Assembly (NCBI GenBank): GCA_036559125.1
Contig: DATBTT010000011.1
Span: forward strand, 1-64,000
Source of the DNA: JALYTZ01 sp036559125
Lineage (GTDB): Bacteria > Vulcanimicrobiota > Vulcanimicrobiia > Vulcanimicrobiales > Vulcanimicrobiaceae
Direction: 5' to 3'
DNA length: 64,000 bases
Shown here: positions 35,516-43,445 of the stretch, one piece after another
How positions within the stretch are numbered: the stretch's first letter is position 1
Layout: the number at the start of each line of letters is the position of its first letter
Program-made: the position numbers and the translations under genes
Notes under the pieces: generated by a model
Databases searched by the model: none
Seen by the model: only the letters and a program-made list of their open reading frames with translations
Told to the model about the DNA's origin: nothing

Positions 35516-36448
35516 ATGGCGCGCGCATCGATTGGTTTGGGCGGAAATCTCGGCAACGTTCCGGTGGCCTTGCGCGCGGCCGTACGGGCGATCGGCCGGG
35601 ACGTCGGCGAGGTAGTCGCGGTTTCGCGCCTTTATTGCAGCCTTCCGTGGGGGGAGCCCGAGCAGCCGGAGTATCTCAATGCAGTCGCCTTGGTCGACAC
35701 GTCGCTCGAACCGCGTCGGTTACTCGAGGCGCTGCAAACCATCGAGAAGCGGCTGGGGCGCGTGCCTTCCTATCGCTGGGGTCCGCGCGGGATCGATCTC
35801 GATATTCTGACGTACGACGAGCGGCGCGTTGCCGAGCCGGGGCTGGATATCCCTCATCCGCGGCTCCTAGAGCGAGCCTTCGCCTTGGCGCCGCTAGCCG
35901 AAGTCGACCCGCGCTATAGCCGGGCCTACGAAGCACTGGCCTCGGGCGAGCGTGACGCGGTGCGTCTTGCGGGGCCCGTTGTTCCCTGGGGCGAAACGCA
36001 GTGGCTCATGTCCGACGTTCACCAGGACCCAGCCGGGGCCGAATCGTCCCTTGCGGCGCGCGTTCGTGCGCTCGCGCAGGCCTTCGTCCAGACCGATCTG
36101 GTCCGCTTGCGCATTGAAGACCCCAATGAGGACGCAGTCGAATTTCGCAAGTCGGTGCCTTTCGCGACGCCGGCTACCGCCGCGAGCGAAGTTGCCCGCG
36201 ATTCCGCATCGGCCCCGGCCAATCTGGAGCCCATAAAATCCGACCTCGTCGGCATCGTTCGCTTCAGCCGGACGGCTCCCGCCGAGGGCGAGATTCTCGC
36301 TGAAGATCGCGAACTGGCCTATGTCGAAGCGCTCGGTATTCGCAATCCGGTGCGCTCGCTTGGAGCGGGACGGCTGGCGACGATCAGGGTTCGCGACGGA
36401 CAGCCGGTAGAGTACGGACAAGTGCTCTTTGAGATAGATCGGGGCTAG
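35516..36448 (+). CDS. folK: HPPK (FolK) fused to a BCCP-like domain lacking the biotin lysine
   Basis: 310 residues in two parts. Residues 1-160: 6-hydroxymethyl-dihydropterin pyrophosphokinase, with SIGLGGNLGN, WGPRGIDLDILTYD (88-101) and IPHPRLLERAFALAPLAE. Residues 180-310: an AccB-like domain, with the N-terminal helix pattern RVRALAQAFVQTDLVRLRIE (183-201) and a biotinyl fold IKSDLVGIVRFSRTAP, then DGQPVEYGQVLFEIDRG. The biotin site EAMK(L/M) reads EALGIRN (271-277): the lysine position is Gly274. accC follows directly. An internal ATG at 36008 (residue 165) could make the C-terminal part separately. HPPK activity is likely; carrier function is not. Confidence 0.88.
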   Translation: MARASIGLGGNLGNVPVALRAAVRAIGRDVGEVVAVSRLYCSLPWGEPEQPEYLNAVALVDTSLEPRRLLEALQTIEKRLGRVPSYRWGPRGIDLDILTYDERRVAEPGLDIPHPRLLERAFALAPLAEVDPRYSRAYEALASGERDAVRLAGPVVPWGETQWLMSDVHQDPAGAESSLAARVRALAQAFVQTDLVRLRIEDPNEDAVEFRKSVPFATPATAASEVARDSASAPANLEPIKSDLVGIVRFSRTAPAEGEILAEDRELAYVEALGIRNPVRSLGAGRLATIRVRDGQPVEYGQVLFEIDRG

Positions 36449-36451
36449 ACC

Positions 36452-37804
36452 ATTTTTAAGAAAGTGCTTATTGCAAACCGTGGTGAAATCGCTCTGCGCA
36501 TCAATCGCGCGTGTCGCGAACTCGGCGTGCAAACCGTCGCGATCTTCTCCGAAGCGGATCGCAATTCACTGCACGTTCGCCATGCAGACGAAGCCTTTTG
36601 CGTGGGACCCGGCCCCGTCGCGCGTTCGTACTTGAACATTCCGAACATTATTTCGACCGCGCTTATCACGGGATGCGACGCGCTTCATCCTGGCTACGGT
36701 TTCCTTGCCGAAAACGCTCGCTTCGCCGAAATCTGTGCCGATCACGGCATCGCATTTATCGGCCCCAGACCCAGCGTCATAGCGGCCATGGGCGACAAGG
36801 CCACCGCCAAACGCGTCATGCAAGAAGCCGGTGTCGCGACGACGCCGGGCACCGGCATTCTGAATTCGGTCGATGAGGCTCGCGCGGCTGCCGAGGGCGT
36901 CGGGTATCCGGTCTTGCTCAAAGCGACCGCCGGCGGCGGCGGGAAAGGCATGCGCGTCGTTCACGCCCCCGACGAGCTGGAACGAGCATTTACCGGCGCG
37001 ACGGCCGAAGCCGAAGCGAGCTTCAAAGACGGCCGCGTGTATATGGAAAAGCTCATCCTCAAACCGCGGCACGTCGAGGTGCAAGTCTTAGGCGACGGCT
37101 TTGGAAACATCGTTCACCTGGGCGAGCGCGATTGCTCCGTGCAAAAGCCGTCACATCAAAAACTTATCGAAGAAGCGCCGGCGCCGAACCTTCCGCGAAA
37201 AGTTCGCGAAGCGCTTCACGAGATGGCGGTGCGCGCGTGCAAGCACGTCGGCTACAGCAACGCCGGGACGCTCGAGTTCCTGGTGAGCGGCGAACGCGTG
37301 TACTTCATGGAGATGAATACGCGCATTCAAGTCGAGCATCCGGTAACGGAGATGGTGTATAACATCGACTTGGTCAAAGAGCAGATCCGCGTCGCCGCAG
37401 GCGAGCCGCTCGGCTACACGCAGGCGGACCTGCGTCCCGTCGGACACGCCATAGAGTGCCGTATCAACGCCGAGGACGCGCGCAATAATTTCGCTCCGGC
37501 CGCGGGTACGCTTACGGCGGTCGTGTTTCCGGGCGGACCGGGCGTCCGTGTCGACACGCACGTCTTTTCGGGAGCGACGGTGCCACCCTTCTACGATTCG
37601 ATGCTCGCCAAGATCGTCGCGTCGGGCGACACGCGGGAAGCCGCGATCGCGCGCATGGAACGCGCGCTGCGCGAAACGGTCGTCGATGGCGTCAAAACGA
37701 CGATCGACCAGTGTCTGGAAATATTAGCGACGGAGCGCTTCCGTAGCGGCCGTTACGATATCGACTTCCTGCCTGGGTTGCTGCAATCAGCGGCCGTCGC
37801 ATAG
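36452..37804 (+). CDS. accC: Acetyl-CoA carboxylase biotin carboxylase subunit
   Basis: ATP-grasp enzyme that carboxylates biotin on BCCP in fatty-acid synthesis; about 450 residues. Motifs: KVLIANRGEIALRINRACRE, HPGYGFLAENARFAE, LLKATAGGGGKGMRVV, LKPRHVEVQVLGD, GTLEFLV and EMNTRIQVEHPVTEM. The family nearly always starts MFKKVLIANRGE; here the codons are ATT-TTT-AAG-AAA-GTG, so an ATT start at 36452 with GGGG 7 nt upstream fits better than GTG 36464, which would cut the first four residues. Downstream of the folK-BCCP fusion. Confidence 0.95.
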   Translation: MFKKVLIANRGEIALRINRACRELGVQTVAIFSEADRNSLHVRHADEAFCVGPGPVARSYLNIPNIISTALITGCDALHPGYGFLAENARFAEICADHGIAFIGPRPSVIAAMGDKATAKRVMQEAGVATTPGTGILNSVDEARAAAEGVGYPVLLKATAGGGGKGMRVVHAPDELERAFTGATAEAEASFKDGRVYMEKLILKPRHVEVQVLGDGFGNIVHLGERDCSVQKPSHQKLIEEAPAPNLPRKVREALHEMAVRACKHVGYSNAGTLEFLVSGERVYFMEMNTRIQVEHPVTEMVYNIDLVKEQIRVAAGEPLGYTQADLRPVGHAIECRINAEDARNNFAPAAGTLTAVVFPGGPGVRVDTHVFSGATVPPFYDSMLAKIVASGDTREAAIARMERALRETVVDGVKTTIDQCLEILATERFRSGRYDIDFLPGLLQSAAVA

Positions 37805-37814
37805 CGTTTAGATA

Positions 37815-38222
37815 ATGCCGTCACGTCGAATGGCCCGCGAGCTCGCGCTCCAAGCCCTGTTTTCCGTCGAAGTCGGTCATCGCGAGACCGGCGAAGTGCT
37901 CGATGAATACCTCTCGCATTACGGCGAGAGCGAACACCGCATGTTCGTGAAGGACCTCGTCTTAGGCACGATCGAGCACGCCGAAGATAGCGACGCGGCG
38001 ATTTCTCCGTTACTCGAAGGCTGGACGATCGAACGTTTGCCCACAATCGATCGTTTGGTTTTGCGTATGGCTACCTTCGAACTGCGCTATCATCCGCAGA
38101 CGCCGCGGCCCGTCGTAATCAACGAGGCCGTCGAGCTCGCGAAGAAGTTTTCGACCGAGGATTCGGGACGTTTCGTGAACGGCGTGCTCGCCGCGGTCAG
38201 CAAGCAGTATGCCCGGGCGTAA
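37815..38222 (+). CDS. nusB: Transcription antitermination factor NusB
   Basis: 135 residues. All-helical RNA-binding protein that joins S10 on boxA for rRNA antitermination. Recognised by RRMARELALQALFSVEVG, the basic N-terminal helix, then LLEGWTIERLPTIDRLVLRM and PRPVVINEAVELAKKFSTED followed by GRFVNGVLAAV. Its last 14 bp overlap the start of the PBP1A gene. Confidence 0.94.
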   Translation: MPSRRMARELALQALFSVEVGHRETGEVLDEYLSHYGESEHRMFVKDLVLGTIEHAEDSDAAISPLLEGWTIERLPTIDRLVLRMATFELRYHPQTPRPVVINEAVELAKKFSTEDSGRFVNGVLAAVSKQYARA

Positions 38223-40386
38223 GGGCCGCAAGCGCTCTCCGGGTATGCGGGTCTTGCGGGTCGTTCTCGTCGGCGTCTTTTTGATCGTACTGTTCGCCGC
38301 CGGAACGGTCGCGGGCATGGTCGCGGCGTACTCGCGCAATCTTCCCGACATCAGCCGCATGGCCGATTACCAACCGGCTCGCTCCACGCGAATCTACGCG
38401 CGCGATGGTACGCAGCTTGCATCGCTCTACAAAGAAAACCGCATATGGGTTCCCATTAGTAAGATCCCGCGTACCGTGCGCAATGCGTTCATTGCGAACG
38501 AAGATCACAATTTCTACTATCATCACGGAGTAGACTTCGGCGGCATCGTTCGTGCCGCGATCGCCGACGCGATGCACAAACGCTTCCAACAGGGCGCCTC
38601 GACGATAACGCAGCAACTCGCGCGCGGCTTATTTCTGACCGATCGCCAAACCATCGCTCGCAAAGTCCAAGAGGCGTTGCTCGCCATGGAAATCGAGCGG
38701 TATTATACGAAGGACGAAATCCTCGAGCGATACCTCAATCTAATTTATCTGGGCTCGGGCGCCTACGGCGTCGACGCGGCGGCGCACACCTATTTCGGGC
38801 GCGGCGTTTCCTCGCTCACACTTGGACAATCGGCCTTGCTCGCCGGCCTGGTTGCAGCACCGTCGGATTATTCGCCGTACGTCAACCTTAAGCTCGCTCG
38901 CGAACGTCAGCGCCACGTGCTCGATCGCATGGCCGAGAGCGGTTATATTTCGCGAGCGCAGGCCGACGCCGCCTACGACGCTCCGCTGGCGCTGTCCGGC
39001 GAACGCGCCCGCGGCTTGCAAGGCTATAACGATCCGTACTTCACGACGTTCGCGGTTTCGCAGTTGGAGAAGACGTTCGGGAAACAAGCCACCTATGAAG
39101 GCGGTTTGCAAGTCTACACGACCGTCGATCCGAAGCTCGAAAAACTTGCGCAAGAAGCCGTGGATTGGGGCATCGAACAGTCCAAACGCGAGGGAATCGG
39201 CGCGCACGAGGCGGCACTCGTCGCGCTGCGTCCGTCGACCGGCGAAATCGTGGCCATGATCGGCGGCACGCATTTCTCGCTCACGAACCAATTCAATCGC
39301 GCATGGCAGGCGCACCGTCAACCGGGTTCGTCCTTCAAGGCGTATGTCTATACGGCGGCCATTGACAGCGGCATGCCGGCCTCGACGATCCTCGACGATT
39401 CGCCGGTGAGCTATCCGATGGGGGACGGCACGACGTGGTCGCCGATGGACGACGACAATCGTTTTTACGGACCGATGACGCTCCGGTACGCCCTCGCGCA
39501 GAGCCGGAACGTCGTGGCGATCAAACTGCTGCAACAAGTCGGCGTCGATCGCGTAATCGAGTACGCGAAACGCATGGGCATCAAGTCGCCATTGGAAGCG
39601 AACCTTTCGCTCGCGCTGGGAACATCCGTCGTCACGCCGCTCGATCAAGCCAGCGGGTATCAAACGCTCGCGGATCAAGGCATTCACATCGATCCTTCGC
39701 CTTTTAGAGTGGTCAAGGATTCGCTCGGCAACGTCGTGTTGGACAATGAGTATCCGCAACAGACCGAAGTGGTGAGCGCCGGTACGGCGTACATCATGGA
39801 CACGATGCTCGAAGACGTGATCAACCACGGAACCGGTTACCCGAACGCAATCATCGGCCGTCCCGCAGCCGGAAAGACGGGAACGACGACCGATTTCCGG
39901 GACGCCTGGTTCGTCGGCTACACGCCCGATTTGGTTACCGCGGTGTGGGTCGGTAACGACGATTATTCGCGCATGTCCGAATCGTACGGGGGAAACATTC
40001 CGGCGCGCATTTGGGCGCGATTCATGAAGGGCGCGCTCGTGGGCGTTGCCAAACACGATTTCGTATTTCCGGGCGGCGAAGTGAAGAAGGTCGCGAGTTG
40101 CCGGGGCGGCATGGGCGCCTACGAGTACTATCTCATCGGGACCGAACCGCTAACCGCATGCGGCGCCCCGCAATCGCCGCCACCGAACTTCGTTCCGGGC
40201 GAAACCACGACCGTGCAAGTCGATCCGTCGCAACAACCGCTGCCGACGCTGGCTCCCGAACCGCCTCAAACGCCGTTGCCCGCCGAGGCGACGCAACCGC
40301 CGAACACGGTGGGCGACGGCACGAATTACGTGCCGCTCGACTCGCCCGCGCCCACCGCTACGAATACACCGCGGCGCAGGCGCTGA
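38209..40386 (+). CDS. Bifunctional class A penicillin-binding protein (PBP1A-type)
   Basis: 725 residues: one N-terminal membrane helix (about 16-40), GT51 transglycosylase domain with NEDHNFYYHHGVD, QGASTITQQLARGLFL and KVQEALLAMEIERYYTKDEI, and a transpeptidase domain with the serine site PGSSFKAYVYTAA, SRN in LAQSRNVVAIK, and KTGTTTDFRDAWFVGYT. It ends in a Pro/Thr-rich tail (PEPPQTPLPAEATQPPNT) probably disordered in the periplasm. Builds and cross-links peptidoglycan. Confidence 0.95.
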   Translation: MPGRKGRKRSPGMRVLRVVLVGVFLIVLFAAGTVAGMVAAYSRNLPDISRMADYQPARSTRIYARDGTQLASLYKENRIWVPISKIPRTVRNAFIANEDHNFYYHHGVDFGGIVRAAIADAMHKRFQQGASTITQQLARGLFLTDRQTIARKVQEALLAMEIERYYTKDEILERYLNLIYLGSGAYGVDAAAHTYFGRGVSSLTLGQSALLAGLVAAPSDYSPYVNLKLARERQRHVLDRMAESGYISRAQADAAYDAPLALSGERARGLQGYNDPYFTTFAVSQLEKTFGKQATYEGGLQVYTTVDPKLEKLAQEAVDWGIEQSKREGIGAHEAALVALRPSTGEIVAMIGGTHFSLTNQFNRAWQAHRQPGSSFKAYVYTAAIDSGMPASTILDDSPVSYPMGDGTTWSPMDDDNRFYGPMTLRYALAQSRNVVAIKLLQQVGVDRVIEYAKRMGIKSPLEANLSLALGTSVVTPLDQASGYQTLADQGIHIDPSPFRVVKDSLGNVVLDNEYPQQTEVVSAGTAYIMDTMLEDVINHGTGYPNAIIGRPAAGKTGTTTDFRDAWFVGYTPDLVTAVWVGNDDYSRMSESYGGNIPARIWARFMKGALVGVAKHDFVFPGGEVKKVASCRGGMGAYEYYLIGTEPLTACGAPQSPPPNFVPGETTTVQVDPSQQPLPTLAPEPPQTPLPAEATQPPNTVGDGTNYVPLDSPAPTATNTPRRRR

Positions 40387-40388
40387 CT

Positions 40389-41753
40389 TTGGATCAGCAA
40401 GTATCGCTGTTCGATCAAACGCAGCCACCCCGCATCGAAGGGGTTAGCCGGGTCGTAGCCTACATCGGCAAGCTGCTTTCGCAAAACAAAAGCCTTCAAG
40501 GGCTGCGCGTTCGGGGCGAAGTCTCGGCACCTACCAAATCTGCCGCCGGTCACATCTATTTCGATCTCAAAGAGCGCGCCGACGTTCTCAAGTGCGTCAT
40601 CTGGGCGAGCAACGCTCCGGCACTTCCCGCAATCAAGAACGGCGACGAGATCGTCGTGAGCGGCGAGTGGGGCATCTATGCGGCGCGCAGCACGTTCCAA
40701 CTCTTCGTAACCGCAATCGAGCTCACCGGAATCGGCAATCTCTACGCGCAGTTCGAAGCGCTCAAAGAAAAGTTCCGCAAAGAAGGCCTCTTCGAACCCG
40801 GCCGCAAGCGCCCCATGCCGGCGTTTCCCGTTCGCATCGCGCTCGTATCGGCACGCGGTAAGGGAGCCGAAGACTTCGAATCGATCGTGGGGCGCGTCGC
40901 GCCGCAGGTGGCGATTCAGTTCGTGGAAACGCGCGTGCAGGGCGACGGAGCGGCGATCGACATCGGCGAGGCAATAGACAAGGCATCGCGGCGCGATGTC
41001 GACGTCATCGTGCTGGCGCGCGGCGGCGGCTCGTACGAAGATTTATTTCAGTTCAATCTGGAGCCCGTCGTTCGCGCGATCGTTCGCGCGCAACGTCCGG
41101 TGTTGTCGGCAATCGGTCATACGGGCGACGTGCACTTGAGCGATCTGGTGGCCGACCATACGTGCGAGACGCCGTCGAGTGCGGCGCAGTATTTCGGTGG
41201 CATCCGCGAGACGTTCTTGCGAAGGATCGAACGGCTCGACCGGCGATCGTGGGAGCTCGTGCGCACGCTCAAGCGCGAGCGCGATCAGTCGCTCGATTTT
41301 ACGATCGGCGCGCTGGACCGCGCCGCACGCTCCGTAACCGGCGAACGCGCCTCGACCTTGCTTAGACTCGAACGGCGGCTCGATGCCCAGACCCCGATCG
41401 TGCGATTGACCGCTCGACGGCAGCGCTTCGACCGCTTATCTTCGCAGCTCGCAGCGATCGCGCGCCACGCGCTCGCGCCGGCGACATCGCGCCTCGAAAC
41501 CGGCGGTGACCGTCTCGAGCGCCTGCAAGCGGTCGCCTTGAATTCAGCGGCGCAGCGGCGCGCGGGTTTGGACGTGCGGCTGCAAGCCATCGACCCAGAG
41601 GCGCCGTTAGAACGCGGCTACGCGATCGTCACCGACGCGACGGGCAAGCTCGTCCGCGACGTGGACGTCGTGCGCGAAGGAGACGTCGTGCGAGCGCGCC
41701 TGCAGCGCGGGACGCTGGATGCTCGCGTCGAACGGAAAGCACTCGATGGCTGA
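40389..41753 (+). CDS. xseA: Exodeoxyribonuclease VII large subunit
   Basis: 454 residues from TTG 40389; a CTG at 40383 in a CTGA overlap with the previous stop is an alternative. OB-fold N-terminus (LQGLRVRGEVSAPTKSAAGH, IYFDLKERADVLKCVIW), then the catalytic core IALVSARGKGAEDFESIVG, VDVIVLARGGGSYEDLFQFN, PVLSAIGHTGDVHLSDLVAD and CETPSSAAQYFG, and a long coiled-coil C-terminus. The active-site GHxxD motif is present as GHTGD. Degrades single-stranded DNA with XseB. An apparently longer frame upstream runs over the PBP gene and is not used. Confidence 0.94.
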   Translation: MDQQVSLFDQTQPPRIEGVSRVVAYIGKLLSQNKSLQGLRVRGEVSAPTKSAAGHIYFDLKERADVLKCVIWASNAPALPAIKNGDEIVVSGEWGIYAARSTFQLFVTAIELTGIGNLYAQFEALKEKFRKEGLFEPGRKRPMPAFPVRIALVSARGKGAEDFESIVGRVAPQVAIQFVETRVQGDGAAIDIGEAIDKASRRDVDVIVLARGGGSYEDLFQFNLEPVVRAIVRAQRPVLSAIGHTGDVHLSDLVADHTCETPSSAAQYFGGIRETFLRRIERLDRRSWELVRTLKRERDQSLDFTIGALDRAARSVTGERASTLLRLERRLDAQTPIVRLTARRQRFDRLSSQLAAIARHALAPATSRLETGGDRLERLQAVALNSAAQRRAGLDVRLQAIDPEAPLERGYAIVTDATGKLVRDVDVVREGDVVRARLQRGTLDARVERKALDG

Positions 41754-41979
41754 TCAAGTATCCGGCGCTTTCGAACAAAAAGTTGCGCGTCTCGAAGCGA
41801 TCGTCAAGGAACTCGAAAACGGCAACGTAGAGCTCGATCGCGCCGTCGCACTGTTTAAAGAGGGCAAACAACTTTCGCGCGAATGCGAAACGCTGCTCAA
41901 AGCCGCGCAAGAACAAATCGACCGCGCCATGGCGACGACCCCCACGCCCGAACCGTCGCAAGACGACGTTCCATTCTAA
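41746..41979 (+). CDS. xseB: Exodeoxyribonuclease VII small subunit
   Basis: 77 residues from ATG 41746, overlapping the xseA stop by 8 bp. Coiled-coil typical of XseB: FEQKVARLEAIVKELENGNV, ELDRAVALFKEGKQLSRECE. It binds the coiled-coil arms of XseA. C-terminal tail PEPSQDDVPF is short and acidic as usual. Confidence 0.93.
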   Translation: MADQVSGAFEQKVARLEAIVKELENGNVELDRAVALFKEGKQLSRECETLLKAAQEQIDRAMATTPTPEPSQDDVPF

Positions 41980-42008
41980 ACGACACGTAAAGCGCTGGAA
42001 CCTTAGCT

Positions 42009-42539
42009 ATGAACGATGCGTCTGTTCTGGAAACCGAACGTCTCAAGCTGCGCGGACACGGGCTCGACGATTTAGCGGATTGCGCTGCGATGTGGTCCGA
42101 TCCGGCGGTCACGCGATACATCGGCGGTAAGCCGTTTTCGGCGCAGCAAGTTTGGATGAAGATACTGAACTACACCGGGCACTGGGCGCTAATGGGTTTC
42201 GGATATTGGGTTATTGAAGAAAAGGCGACGGGCTATTTTGTCGGCGAGCTAGGTTTCGCCGATTTCAAACGCGAGATGGAGCCTTCTATAAAAGGGATTC
42301 CGGAACTCGGTTGGGCTCTCGCGCCCAGCATGCATGGCAAGGGCTATGCGACGGAAGCTGCCCGCGCAGCGGTTGCATGGGGCGACACACGTTTCGAACG
42401 CGCGCGCACGGTGTGTCTCATCAGTCCCGAAAACGTCGCATCCATTCGCGTCGCCGAAAAAATCGGTTATAAGGAATACCGGCGCACGGCGTACAACGGT
42501 GAACCGACGTTATTGTTTGCGCGGCCGTCGCATGAATAG
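42009..42539 (+). CDS. GNAT acetyltransferase (RimJ/RimL-like)
   Basis: 176 residues. Starts LETERLKLRGHGLDDLADCA, and the acetyl-CoA-binding motif is in ELGWALAPSMHGKGYATEAA (Q/RxxGxG/A equivalent HGKGYA), followed by ENVASIRVAEKIGYKEYRR. The RimJ/RimL branch acetylates N-terminal or small-molecule amines; the substrate is unknown. It follows xseB by 29 bp. Confidence 0.88.
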   Translation: MNDASVLETERLKLRGHGLDDLADCAAMWSDPAVTRYIGGKPFSAQQVWMKILNYTGHWALMGFGYWVIEEKATGYFVGELGFADFKREMEPSIKGIPELGWALAPSMHGKGYATEAARAAVAWGDTRFERARTVCLISPENVASIRVAEKIGYKEYRRTAYNGEPTLLFARPSHE

Positions 42540-42734
42540 CATGCGGAGAGCGATGCCGTAACGCTCAAGCACCGATGACCCCACCGCGAGAATCCCGATG
42601 GTGATTCCGGCAAGCACCCCGAACGCGAAGCTCAATGCCTTTTCACGGGGAAACAGGACGGACAGCACGTAAAAGAGCGCACAACAAACGGCGTACGGCA
42701 TGCATGCGTACAGACGGCTTCTTAGAGTGGCCAA
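42510..42734 (-). CDS. Small membrane protein of unknown function
   Basis: 74 residues, TTG start with GGAGG about 12 nt before it. Two hydrophobic helices (about 12-28 and 35-55) and a basic C-terminus (RMLFMRRPRKQ). Its 3' end overlaps the acetyltransferase gene by 30 bp. No family recognised. Alternative starts at internal ATGs are possible. It may be real or spurious; hydrophobic pattern and ribosome site favour real. Confidence 0.4.
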   Translation of the reverse strand: MATLRSRLYACMPYAVCCALFYVLSVLFPREKALSFAFGVLAGITIGILAVGSSVLERYGIALRMLFMRRPRKQ

Positions 42735-42836
42735 TTATTTCAAATACCTCCGCTTCCGATTCGGTAGACGAACCGAGGAAAACCTTTTGGATGTTTGAGG
42801 TCGCATATAATAGCGCGATCGCCGCTTGTGCTGGCC

Positions 42837-42892
42837 TTCGTCATCCTGAGCTTGTCGAAGGACGGCCCTTCGACAGGCTCAGGGTGACGGGG
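42837..42892. repeat. Inverted pair of REP-like repeats (left of tandem array)
   Basis: CTTCGTCATCCTGAG and CTTGTCGAAGG are followed by CCCTTCGACAGGCTCAGGG and TGACGGGG, the reverse complement, so the two halves can form a stem-loop. One of two such pairs that bracket the 27-bp tandem array. Confidence 0.8.
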
Positions 42893-42894
42893 TC

Positions 42895-43078
42895 GCACGT
42901 ATCGCAACCACCGATGCCGCTATACGTGTCCGCCTGCGCCGTTACACGTATAGCCATCACGATGTCCGTTATACGTATCGCAACCACCTACGCCGTTATA
43001 CGTATCGTAACCACCTACGCTGTTGTACATATCGCAACCACCTGCGCCGTTATACGTATCGCAACCAGGTACGATCGC
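42895..43078. repeat. 27-bp tandem repeat array, seven units
   Basis: Units start at 42895, 42922 (shortened to 22 bp), 42944, 42971, 42998, 43025 and 43052. The best unit is ATACGTATCGCAACC followed by ACCTACGCCGTT. Most carry the palindrome ATACGTAT or a one-base variant, so the array has palindromes spaced every 27 bp. There are no unique spacers. It is flanked on both sides by inverted REP-like pairs. Confidence 0.85.
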
Positions 43079-43136
43079 CGTCATGCTGAGCCTGTCGAAG
43101 AACGCGCGCCCTTCGACAGGCTCAGGGTGACGGGGC
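43077..43136. repeat. Inverted pair of REP-like repeats (right of tandem array)
   Basis: GCCGTCATGCTGAG and CCTGTCGAAG, a 7-9 bp spacer, then CCCTTCGACAGGCTCAGGG and TGACGGGG. Same arrangement as the pair at 42837; the two pairs enclose the 27-bp array. Confidence 0.8.
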
Positions 43137-43178
43137 GCAATTGCTATGCCGGTCGCGGGAAATGGGAAGAACGTGCGT

Positions 43179-43400
43179 ATGACTGATGAAGAGCTTCGAT
43201 CTTACCTGAATCGGCCCGTGCGTTTGACTCTCGATGACGGGCGCGTGTTGGCCGGGCGTTTGAGCCTCGATTCCGATGGCGGGCAGTATACGGTCGACTC
43301 TGCGCCGCTGCGGCAAAACGAAGACGGGAAGCGTGAGGAGATCACGCCTCGCCGCGTGACTACCATCGAAGAGGCTTTCGACGACCCTGCGGCTCGTTAA
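43179..43400 (+). CDS. Small Sm-like-barrel hypothetical protein
   Basis: 73 residues from ATG 43179 (ATG 43146 is an alternative, less likely since it begins right after the repeat). Sequence MTDEELRSYLNRPVRLTLDD then GRVLAGRLSLDSDGGQYTV resembles the strand pattern of LSM-like barrels, ending ITPRRVTTIEEAF. No function is known. It sits upstream of tlyA. Confidence 0.6.
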   Translation: MTDEELRSYLNRPVRLTLDDGRVLAGRLSLDSDGGQYTVDSAPLRQNEDGKREEITPRRVTTIEEAFDDPAAR

Positions 43401-43445
43401 GCGGCGTTCAAGGGGCGCAAGGGGTCTGCGGCAGAAGCCAGTGGG

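Larger units (their letters stand above)
42735..43145. other. Repeat-rich intergenic spacer
   Basis: About 410 bp without a convincing gene. It starts with a less GC-rich stretch holding CATATAATAGC (42802), then an inverted REP-like pair (42837-42892), the 27-bp tandem array (42895-43078) and a second inverted REP-like pair (43077-43136). A long plus-strand open frame across it translates the repeats and is not believed. Confidence 0.6.

Noticed and set aside
36236..36448. A working biotin carrier (AccB)
   Set aside because: The acceptor lysine and the AMK motif are missing, so it cannot be biotinylated in the usual way.
40011..40388. Long N-terminal extension of xseA
   Set aside because: It overlaps the PBP1A coding region out of frame; the XseA homology starts after 40389.
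42895..43078. CRISPR array
   Set aside because: The units are contiguous 27-bp tandem repeats with no unique spacers, and no cas genes are nearby.
42635..43186. 183-codon open frame on the plus strand
   Set aside because: It mainly translates the inverted repeats and the 27-bp tandem array (nine-residue VIRIATTYA-like repeats) and has no ribosome site or family pattern.
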